Shown here: piece by piece, positions 57,506-64,000 of the stretch
Layout of the letters: each line of letters opens with the position of its first letter
Numbering within the stretch: position 1 is the stretch's first letter
Assembly (NCBI RefSeq): GCF_947493125.1
Contig: NZ_CANLQB010000004.1
Location: 248,001 to 312,000, forward strand
DNA length: 64,000 bases
Source of the DNA: an uncultured Roseobacter sp.
GTDB taxonomy: Bacteria; Pseudomonadota; Alphaproteobacteria; Rhodobacterales; Rhodobacteraceae
Reading direction: 5' to 3'
Notes under the pieces: model-generated
Told to the model about the DNA's origin: nothing
The model's database searches: none
What the model saw: only the letters and a program-made list of their open reading frames with translations
Position numbers and translations under genes: made by a program

Positions 57506-58126
57506 TCAGGACAGTGACGCAATCAAATCGGCCAGAGCTGCGGCCGGGTCTTCAGAGGCCCAAATCTCCGATCCTATGCCAAAGAAGTCGGTGAAAGGGG
57601 CCAGTTGAGCCACCTTGGTTTCGTCAAGTGCACCTTCGGCAACCACCGGAACCTCAATCATTTCCGACCACCATTCAAAGAGATCTTGTTCCGCAAAACG
57701 GCCATCTCCGAGCTTTGACGCCTGCACCGGACCAAAACTCACGTAGTCCGCACCTGCCTCGCCGGCAGTCATCCCGTCGTGCCGGGAGGTTCCACAGAAG
57801 GTTCCGACAATCGCATCGTCGCCAAGCGTTTTCCGCGCCTCCCGCACGGACCGTGCGGCATCGACAAGATGCACGCCGTCCAGGCCAAGTTGGTGCGCCA
57901 GCAGACTGTGATCTGTTACCACCAAGGCAATGTCGCGCGTATGGCTGACTTCCCGCAGCGCATCGGCCGCGCGGGCCACGCGATCTTCGTCGCGCGTTGA
58001 AAGATCAAGCCGGACGCAGGCAATCGGATGGGTGTCCAGAACAGATGCCAAAACGTCTGGAAATGTTCCAAGCTCAAACTCCGGTGGCGTAATCAGGTAG
58101 AGCTGCGGCTGCTCGGGCATATCCAT
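57506..58126 (-). CDS. ThiE/TenI-type protein with altered catalytic residues
   Basis: The 206-residue TIM-barrel protein resembles thiamine phosphate synthase: VTDHSLLAHQLGLDGVHLVD matches the (V)ND-R-LA-GADGVHLG region, and GTFCGTSRHDGMTAGEAGAD matches the GVS-H region. But the usual QLR-x-K pyrophosphate-binding lysine is replaced (VRLDLS), and the GVHLG glycine is V. Activity as true ThiE is therefore doubtful. ATG 58126 has GAGGAC upstream; the frame further up is shadow. It converges on the hupE-type gene. Confidence 0.8.
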   Translation of the reverse strand: MDMPEQPQLYLITPPEFELGTFPDVLASVLDTHPIACVRLDLSTRDEDRVARAADALREVSHTRDIALVVTDHSLLAHQLGLDGVHLVDAARSVREARKTLGDDAIVGTFCGTSRHDGMTAGEAGADYVSFGPVQASKLGDGRFAEQDLFEWWSEMIEVPVVAEGALDETKVAQLAPFTDFFGIGSEIWASEDPAAALADLIASLS

Positions 58127-58269
58127 GCGCTGTCCTCTTGACGTCTTTTTTCGAGCAGTAGCGGATGTGATCTGGAATGAAAACGTCTTTGCTCGACAGT
58201 GACCAACGGTTGCGTTGTCGCGCCACAGACCTGCTTGCGGCGCGCATGCCGGCACCGTAATAGGCGCCC

Positions 58270-59034
58270 ATGAACCAATTTGTTGAGCCCCCTGAGGCCC
58301 CGGCCTTTGTCCTCGTTCGTCCGCAAATGGGCGAGAATATCGGCGCCGCGGCGCGTGCAATGTGGAATTTCGGTTTGGACCGCATGCGGATTGTGGCGCC
58401 GCGAGACGGCTGGCCAAACCAAAAGGCCGTCGCCATGGCAAGCGGTGCTGGACGCCTGCTTGATGACGCTCGCCTGACCGACGATCTGGCCGAAGCGGTT
58501 GCCGATTGCACATTCGTGTTTGCCACAACCGCGCGGTCCCGCGATTTGACCAAAACCGTCTTCAGCCCCGAAGAGGCGATGCGCCACGCTGCAAGGAGAA
58601 TTGCGGACGGCCAACGGATTGCGGTGCTCTTCGGGCCTGAGCGGGCCGGGCTTGAGAATGATGATGTCGCGCGCGCCAACGCGATCATCTCAGTTCCAGT
58701 GAACCCGAAGTTTCGGTCCCTCAATCTCGCGCAGTGCGTGCTGCTTGTGGCGTATGAGTGGCGGCGGGCAACCGCGGGGGTCACCGCCGAAGTCACTGAA
58801 ATGGCTGGAACAGAATGGGCTGACGCGACGGAGATCGAGCATCTCGCCGCCCACTATGAGGATAGAATGGAAGCAGCTGGCTTCTTTTTTCCTCACCATA
58901 AGGCAAGCTCTATGCGCACCAACCTGCGCAATATGTGGAGCCGAATGCCGCTCACGCGGGCTGATGTTCAAATGATGCACGGGATGCTGCGCCAGTTGGT
59001 TCGGCGGGGAACGCGCGACGACGAGACGCGCTAG
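58270..59034 (+). CDS. TrmJ-type tRNA/rRNA 2'-O-methyltransferase
   Basis: At 254 residues it is a SPOUT (SpoU/TrmH-like) RNA methyltransferase. The motif 1 region FVLVRPQMGENIGAAARAMW, the middle IAVLFGPERAGLENDDV and the knot region SLNLAQCVLLVAYEW are all clear, matching TrmJ, which methylates tRNA position 32. The C-terminal part is less conserved. It is followed by ctaA after 57 bases. Confidence 0.9.
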   Translation: MNQFVEPPEAPAFVLVRPQMGENIGAAARAMWNFGLDRMRIVAPRDGWPNQKAVAMASGAGRLLDDARLTDDLAEAVADCTFVFATTARSRDLTKTVFSPEEAMRHAARRIADGQRIAVLFGPERAGLENDDVARANAIISVPVNPKFRSLNLAQCVLLVAYEWRRATAGVTAEVTEMAGTEWADATEIEHLAAHYEDRMEAAGFFFPHHKASSMRTNLRNMWSRMPLTRADVQMMHGMLRQLVRRGTRDDETR

Positions 59035-59091
59035 ACGCGGTGTGGCGATGGATTTAGATATGCAACGCCAGATCAGCACAAGGACACCCGT

Positions 59092-60240
59092 ATGAGCAAG
59101 CGCAAGCTCTTCGAAGAGGTTGGCGAGACGACCGACACGCGACCCGCCGCCCGACCCGGTGGGATTGATCAGGCGCGCAGCGGTGCACGTGGTGCGATCC
59201 GGATCTGGCTGATGATCCTTTTCGCGCTTGTGGTCCTGATGATCGGCGTCGGCGGTTTGACCCGCCTCACAGATAGCGGCCTCAGCATCACTGAATGGCG
59301 CCCAATCACGGGCGCTTTGCCACCGATGTCGGCATCCGACTGGGAAAGCGAGTTCGCAAAATATCGTGCGATCGATGAGTTTCAGATCCAAAACCAGTGG
59401 ATGGATCTGGACGACTTCAAGGTCATCTATTGGTGGGAATGGGGGCACAGGCAACTCGGCCGTGTGATTGGTCTCGTTTGGGCACTTGGTTTTGGCTGGT
59501 TCGCCATCCGCCGCCAGATACCACCAGGTTGGACCCCCAGGCTTCTTTTTCTTGGCGCACTCGGCGGCGCGCAAGGCGCTATTGGTTGGTGGATGGTGGC
59601 CTCCGGCGTAACCCAAGGCGAAGGTACGACCGATGTCGCCAGTTACCGGTTAGCCACGCATCTGGGGCTCGCCTTCGTGATCCTTGGCTACATTACGTGG
59701 TTTGTTCTGAAGTTGGGGCGCACATCGGGTGATCTGATGCAAGCAAGACGCGCAAAGGAAACAAAACAGTGGGGCATGGCGACGGGACTTCTGCATCTGG
59801 CCTTCCTGCAGATCCTGGTTGGAGCGCTTGTCGCGGGTATCGACGCGGGACGAAGCTACACGGATTGGCCGCTCATGGGGGGGCAAGTCTTCCCCGCAAG
59901 CGCATTTGTGCTCGATCCGGTCTGGCGTAATTTCTTCGAGAGCCCCGGGCTCGTGCAATTCATTCACCGAGTGACCGGATATCTGCTTGCGGCGTTTGCA
60001 CTTGTGATTTGGCTGCGCGGGCGCAAGTCGTCCCACGCCGCCACACGATTTGCCTTCAATGCAGTCTTGGCGGCAGTTGCGCTTCAGGTCGTGATCGGGA
60101 TCGGCACGGTGCTTTACGGCGCGCCAGTTCATATCGCGCTGGTGCATCAGTTGATGGCCGTCATCTTGTGGGTTCTGATCCTGCGTGCACGGTTCTTGAG
60201 CGGTTACCCGATCGCAACATCGCTGAGAGGAGATCGCTGA
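59092..60240 (+). CDS. ctaA: heme A synthase
   Basis: CtaA (COX15) oxidises the heme O methyl to form heme A for cytochrome oxidase. The 382-residue protein has about eight membrane segments and the conserved GLTRLTDSGLSITEWRPITG and WMDLDDFKVIYWWEWGHRQL (with a heme-ligating His). Length is typical. ATG 59092 has AAGGAC upstream. Its stop overlaps the M32 gene start (TGATG). Confidence 0.96.
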   Translation: MSKRKLFEEVGETTDTRPAARPGGIDQARSGARGAIRIWLMILFALVVLMIGVGGLTRLTDSGLSITEWRPITGALPPMSASDWESEFAKYRAIDEFQIQNQWMDLDDFKVIYWWEWGHRQLGRVIGLVWALGFGWFAIRRQIPPGWTPRLLFLGALGGAQGAIGWWMVASGVTQGEGTTDVASYRLATHLGLAFVILGYITWFVLKLGRTSGDLMQARRAKETKQWGMATGLLHLAFLQILVGALVAGIDAGRSYTDWPLMGGQVFPASAFVLDPVWRNFFESPGLVQFIHRVTGYLLAAFALVIWLRGRKSSHAATRFAFNAVLAAVALQVVIGIGTVLYGAPVHIALVHQLMAVILWVLILRARFLSGYPIATSLRGDR

Positions 60241-61715
60241 TGGGTCCCTATGAAAAACTGATGGCCTTTACCCGTGAAACAGAGGCGCTCGCACAAATTT
60301 CAGGTCGGTTGGACTGGGACCAGGAAACGATGATGCCCAAAGGCGCCGCCGCCCAACGGAGTGAAGAATGTGCGGCAATCGCGGGTGTCTTGCATGCGCG
60401 TCGCATTGACTCTCGCGTGGGTGACTGGTTGGCAGAGCTGAAGCAGGCTGCGCTCGACCAGACTTCCAGGGCGCAGTTGCGCCATATCCAACGCAGCTAT
60501 GACCGCAACAGCAAGGTCCCCTCTGAACTCGCAAGCCGAATTGCGCGTGTCACGTCGGAGGCGCAAGGCATCTGGGCAGAGGCGCGCGCGCAAGACGATG
60601 TAGCGGCCTTCACCCCGATTTTGTCCGAAATCATTCGCTTGCGCCAAGAGGAAGCGCAGGCCCTGTCCGACGGTGGTGATCTCTATGACGCGCTGCTCGC
60701 GGACTATGAACCTGGAACGAGCGGAGCCGATTTGGAGGCGATGTTTGGCGCCCTCCGGCCAGAGCTTGCAAATCTGCGTGCCGCTGTGCTTGATGCCGAA
60801 GCCCCACCACAACTTGCCGGGCGGTTCGATGAGGCCGTGCAAATGAAGCTCGCCCGCCAGCTCGCGACGACTTTCGGCTATGACATGGCATATGGGCGCG
60901 TGGACAAAGCCGTTCATCCCTTCAGTTCCGGCTCGGGCCTTGATGTACGGATTACCACGCGGACCAATGTCGAAGATCCGTTCAATTGCTTCTATTCAAC
61001 GATTCACGAAGTGGGGCACGCGGCCTATGAGCAAAACATTGATCGCGGATATCACCTGACGCCGCTAGGCCAGGGCGTTTCCATGGGGGTCCACGAAAGT
61101 CAAAGCCGGATCTACGAAAACCAGATCGGACGAAGCCGCGCCTTTACGTGCTGGCTCTTTAGTCTAATGTGCGATGCTTTCGGTGACTTCGGTATCGCGG
61201 ATGAAGACACATTTTACGCCAGCGTAAACCGAGTGTCGGATGGATACATCCGGACGGAGGCAGATGAATTACAGTACAACCTGCATGTGCTGCTGCGCTT
61301 CGATCTGGAGCGTGCACTTGTCAGTGGCGACTTGCAAGTATCCGATCTTGAAGTCGCCTGGAATGATCGTTTCAGAACAGACTTTGGATTCGCTGTCGAC
61401 AAGCCATCGAACGGGGTGTTGCAGGATGTGCATTGGTCCGTGGGGCTCTTTGGGTATTTTCCGACCTACAGCCTCGGCAATGTCTACGCCGGCTGCCTGT
61501 ACGAGGCACTGCGGGTGGCGGTGCCGGCACTCGACAGTCAACTGGCGAAAGGGGACACCTCAGGCGCAACCGACTGGCTGCGCCAGAATGTGCAGGTTCA
61601 CGGTGGGCTTTATGAGCCGCGTGACGTCATTGCGAAGGCCTGCGGGCTGGAGCCCTCGGAAGCGCCATTATTGAACTACCTCAAGAGAAAGTTCTCAGAC
61701 ATTTACACACTTTAG
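60240..61715 (+). CDS. carboxypeptidase M32 (thermostable carboxypeptidase 1 family)
   Basis: The 491-residue metallocarboxypeptidase has the zinc motif HEVGH in FYSTIHEVGHAAYEQNI (near residue 257) and a later Glu-containing MGVHESQSRIYENQIG. The opening LAQISGRLDWDQETMMPKGA is typical. It releases C-terminal amino acids from peptides. A longer upstream frame from 60009 is within ctaA and not real. It is translationally coupled with ctaA and converges on the small gene 61720. Confidence 0.94.
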   Translation: MGPYEKLMAFTRETEALAQISGRLDWDQETMMPKGAAAQRSEECAAIAGVLHARRIDSRVGDWLAELKQAALDQTSRAQLRHIQRSYDRNSKVPSELASRIARVTSEAQGIWAEARAQDDVAAFTPILSEIIRLRQEEAQALSDGGDLYDALLADYEPGTSGADLEAMFGALRPELANLRAAVLDAEAPPQLAGRFDEAVQMKLARQLATTFGYDMAYGRVDKAVHPFSSGSGLDVRITTRTNVEDPFNCFYSTIHEVGHAAYEQNIDRGYHLTPLGQGVSMGVHESQSRIYENQIGRSRAFTCWLFSLMCDAFGDFGIADEDTFYASVNRVSDGYIRTEADELQYNLHVLLRFDLERALVSGDLQVSDLEVAWNDRFRTDFGFAVDKPSNGVLQDVHWSVGLFGYFPTYSLGNVYAGCLYEALRVAVPALDSQLAKGDTSGATDWLRQNVQVHGGLYEPRDVIAKACGLEPSEAPLLNYLKRKFSDIYTL

Positions 61716-61719
61716 AAGG

Positions 61720-62070
61720 TCAGAGCAGTGCCATACGCTCCGCTCTTTCGAGATCCGGATAGGGCCTGTAGAGTGCAAATTCGGCAGTTGCGATCAGATC
61801 ATTCACGGCCCGGTGCATCTCGCCCACATCGTCGTCATGCGTGCCGGTCAGTCGAAACGCATCGTCCAGTTGTGAGAGGCCATCCACTTCGATCTCCAGC
61901 ATGAAATCGCGATAGCAATCCGCCGCCAGATTAAGTTTGCGACGCATCAGCCGCCAGCCACCGATAACGCCATTGGCATGCAGATGTCCCATCCAGTCGT
62001 CCAAAGCCTTGGCAAAAAGCAGCGCTTTCGCATCGTCCTTCAACGTGATCATGCAGCAGTACAAATTCAT
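61720..62070 (-). CDS. small DUF6614-type protein
   Basis: The 116-residue protein includes CMITLKDDAKALLFAKALDD, LMRRKLNLAADCYRDFMLEI and, at the end, PYPDLERAERMALL. I associate this pattern with a Rhodobacteraceae family labelled DUF6614, from memory. It resembles a small ferredoxin-like (dimeric alpha/beta barrel) fold, but this is weak. It is a single gene converging on the M32 gene. Confidence 0.65.
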   Translation of the reverse strand: MNLYCCMITLKDDAKALLFAKALDDWMGHLHANGVIGGWRLMRRKLNLAADCYRDFMLEIEVDGLSQLDDAFRLTGTHDDDVGEMHRAVNDLIATAEFALYRPYPDLERAERMALL

Positions 62071-62429
62071 AGATACACCTCTTGCGCGATACGAGTGAAG
62101 TGTGCGCCGAAATGCTTGCTGCTACGTTAAGAGGATTGCGTGGAGCAAAAATTGCACCGGTCTGCTTCGGAAACCGGCGGTCCGTTGTGACCTAGGAGAC
62201 GTCGAACACCTTATTTCATGTTTCTCGGACATACATACGGCGTACCGTGATCATGACCGATTTATCCCGGCCACCAATGGTGATGCCATCGAGCAAAAGT
62301 TCGGCAGCGGCATTGACCACATAAACGACCGCTCTTTGCCCTTTTGCATTTCCAAGCCCACCAGCGCGCGCCAACTACGACGGCGCCGAAGAGACACGTT
62401 AAAGCCGAGCCACTTAGGTCGACACAGAA
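62071..62429. other. 359-base gap between DUF6614 and gyrA
   Basis: No established gene. The plus-strand and minus-strand frames over 100 codons are low-complexity and basic, and look like shadows. One 52-codon minus frame (62216-62374, TTG start) looks more protein-like and is listed separately. The gyrA stop is at 62430. Confidence 0.6.
62216..62374 (-). other. possible short protein or gene remnant
   Basis: The frame opens at TTG 62374 (no ATG), runs 52 residues, and includes QRAVVYVVNAAAELLLDGIT and SVMITVRRMYVRET before TGA. The pattern of hydrophobic residues looks protein-like for an intergenic frame, but there is no ribosome site and a stop lies just upstream. It may be the 3' end of a decayed gene, or chance. 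Confidence 0.2.
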
Positions 62430-64000
62430 TTAGCTCTCTGGAGCGTCCTCCGCATCCTCGCCTTGGTCGGCGATCCACGCCACGCTGACAACCTCCTCGC
62501 CAGGGCCAGTGTTGAAGACCTTTACGCCGCCGGCAGATCGGGACCGGAAGGATATTCCCTCTACAGGCACGCGGATTGATTGCCCCTTTGACGTGGCAAG
62601 CATGATTTGATCGTCCAATTCCACCGGGAAGGAGGCAATGAGCGCGCCACCGCGCATCGCCTTGTCCATCGCTTGGACTCCCATACCGCCGCGACCGCGC
62701 ACGGGGTAGTCATGGCTGGAGCTCAACTTGCCTGAACCGCTGGATGTCAGAGTCAGGATCAGGTTTTCGGCTGCTGACATCTCCGCGTAGCGGTCGGGGC
62801 TTATGGTCGCGTTTGCGCTGGTTTCTTCCTCATCCGATGCACCATTGTCGCCATCATCAGCAATGCCGGCCATCGCACGCCGCATCTTCAGGTAAGCGGC
62901 CCGCTCGTCAGCCGTCGCGTCGAAGTGTCGGATGATCGACATTGAAACAACTCTGTCATTGCCACTCAGCTTGACGCCGCGCACGCCGACAGAGCTGCGC
63001 GAATTGAACACGCGCACATCGGTCGACGGGAAGCGGATCGCCCGACCGGAGGCCGTCACAAGCATCACATCTTCGTCCGGTGAGGCGATGCGAGCATTGA
63101 TCAGGGTTGTCTCGGCGTGCTCGCCTTCGAACTTCATCGCGATCTTGCCGTTAGATTTCACGTTTGTGAAATCGCTCAGAGCGTTGCGCCGAACTGTTCC
63201 CGCAGATGTTGCAAAAACGATCTGTAACTCTGACCAATCCTTCTCATCCCGATCAATCGGCAGGATTGCCGCCACCGACACACCGGACGGGATCGGCAGA
63301 ATGTTCACGATCGCCTTGCCCTTCGATGTCCGCCCGCCTTGCGGCAAGCGCCAGGTCTTCAGCTTGTAGGCCATGCCGTCCGTCGTGAAAAAGAGGAGTT
63401 GGGTGTGTGTATTGGCCACAAAGAGCGTGGTCACAACGTCCTCTTCTTTGGTCTGCATGCCTGCGAGGCCTTTCCCGCCGCGTCGCTGGCTGCGGAAATC
63501 CGCCAAGGGTGTGCGTTTGATGTAGCCACCCGCCGTCACGGTCACCACCATATCCTCGCGTGCGATGAGGTCTTCGTCCTCCATGTCGCCAGACCAGTCG
63601 ACGATCTCGGTGCGGCGCGGAACTGCGAAGAGATCACGCACCTCGCGCAACTCATCCGCGATGATGGCCATAATCCGCTCACGACTGCTCAAAATATCGA
63701 GGTATTCCTTGATCTTGCCGGCAAGCTCTTCCAACTCATCGGTGACTTCTTTCACACCGATCTGGGTGAGTCGTTGCAGTCGCAACTCCAAAATGGCCCG
63801 AGCCTGCATCTCCGAGAGGTTGTAGGTCCCGTCCGGATTGGCGGTATGTGTCGGGTCATCAATCAGCGCGATGTAGTCAAGGATCTGTTCCGCAGGCCAG
63901 CGGCGAGTCATTAGCTTTTCACGCGCTTCAGCCGCATCGGCAGACGCGCGAATGGTTGCAACCACCTCGTCGATATTTGTGACCGCAACTGCAAGACCAC
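62430..64000 (-). CDS. gyrA: DNA gyrase subunit A (5' part beyond window)
   Basis: The frame stays open to the end of the window, so the N-terminal half with the catalytic Tyr is missing. What is visible is the end of the breakage-reunion domain (AEQILDYIALIDDPTHT), the coiled-coil (LRLQRLTQIGVKEVTDELEEL) and the C-terminal beta-pinwheel with the GyrA-box SQRRGGKGLAGM. The GyrA box confirms gyrase rather than topoisomerase IV. The insert rich in Asp/Glu around residues GDNGASDEEETSAN lies between blades. The C-terminal tail is acidic. Confidence 0.97.
   Translation of the reverse strand, partial: GLAVAVTNIDEVVATIRASADAAEAREKLMTRRWPAEQILDYIALIDDPTHTANPDGTYNLSEMQARAILELRLQRLTQIGVKEVTDELEELAGKIKEYLDILSSRERIMAIIADELREVRDLFAVPRRTEIVDWSGDMEDEDLIAREDMVVTVTAGGYIKRTPLADFRSQRRGGKGLAGMQTKEEDVVTTLFVANTHTQLLFFTTDGMAYKLKTWRLPQGGRTSKGKAIVNILPIPSGVSVAAILPIDRDEKDWSELQIVFATSAGTVRRNALSDFTNVKSNGKIAMKFEGEHAETTLINARIASPDEDVMLVTASGRAIRFPSTDVRVFNSRSSVGVRGVKLSGNDRVVSMSIIRHFDATADERAAYLKMRRAMAGIADDGDNGASDEEETSANATISPDRYAEMSAAENLILTLTSSGSGKLSSSHDYPVRGRGGMGVQAMDKAMRGGALIASFPVELDDQIMLATSKGQSIRVPVEGISFRSRSAGGVKVFNTGPGEEVVSVAWIADQGEDAEDAPES

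Noticed and set aside
58690-59616. 308-codon minus frame across trmJ and ctaA
   Set aside because: Antisense to two recognised genes, and the product is not protein-like.
62102-62488. 128-codon plus frame before gyrA
   Set aside because: Arg/His/Ser-rich, overlaps the gyrA 3' end, no ribosome site.
1-64000. Mobile elements, CRISPR arrays, tRNA or rRNA genes
   Set aside because: No transposase, integrase, repeat-spacer series, or cloverleaf-like segment was seen in the gaps I read.

Overview
The window looks like a chromosomal segment of a marine alphaproteobacterium of the Rhodobacterales (Roseobacter/Rhodobacter relatives). The evidence is the moderately high GC, the dusB(nifR3)-ntrB-ntrC-ntrY-ntrX cluster with an NtrC that lacks the GAFTGA loop, the Mg-type HemB, and several small families I associate with this order (DUF6477, DUF6456 and DUF6614-like proteins, and the membrane protein often labelled a SufBCD component). 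This placement is by recall of family features, not by a search. I see no tRNA, rRNA, CRISPR array, insertion sequence or prophage.

Layout. 1-3.6 kb: the 3' part of a MocR-type regulator, then rplM-rpsI with a clear promoter and terminator, then a Hint-domain protein. 3.6-12.8 kb (mostly minus strand): a TetR regulator overlapping ppk2, an alpha/beta hydrolase overlapping metA, a P-loop protein of unknown role, two EamA transporters, a FadL-type outer-membrane protein, and guaA. 13-18.9 kb: an MttB-family methyltransferase, DUF6477 and DUF6456 genes around a shared regulatory gap, lipA, hpt and a Coq10/RatA-like gene. 18.9-21 kb: an overlapping ispD-ispF-pgpA-cinA operon. 21.2-28.4 kb: dusB and two NtrB/C-type two-component pairs. 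30-34.7 kb: trkA-trkH followed by hfq-hflX. 34.8-44.7 kb: rluE, a penicillin-acylase-family protein, a beta-hydroxyacid-dehydrogenase-type enzyme, a SYLF protein, hemB and mfd. 44.7-50.7 kb: an MFS pump, a DsbA/FrnE-like protein overlapping an acyl-CoA synthetase that faces an XRE-cupin regulator, and a family-5 peptide-binding protein. 51-53.6 kb: bdhA and a patatin-like lipase, then a DUF502 protein. 53.7-57.5 kb: psuG-psuK, and a divergent DUF4198/HupE pair. 57.5-64 kb: a degenerate ThiE homologue, a TrmJ-like methyltransferase, ctaA, an M32 carboxypeptidase, a small DUF6614-like gene, and the 3' part of gyrA.

Most genes are core housekeeping. Grouping suggests cooperating sets: nitrogen sensing (ntrBC/ntrYX), isoprenoid plus phosphatidylglycerol synthesis (ispD, ispF, pgpA), potassium uptake (trkAH), polyhydroxybutyrate or lipid turnover (bdhA plus patatin), pseudouridine catabolism (psuGK), and possibly nickel handling (hupE plus DUF4198).

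The most novel candidate is a short transcript at about 50792-50868. It has its own sigma70-type promoter, two hairpins, a duplicated CCTGCCTC motif and a strong intrinsic terminator, and lies in the gap upstream of bdhA. It could be an sRNA or an attenuator. Other points worth a look are the overlapping divergent start codons at 56356-56359, the pair of near-CtrA sites at 14.95-15.14 kb, and the GAFTGA-less NtrC and NtrX.
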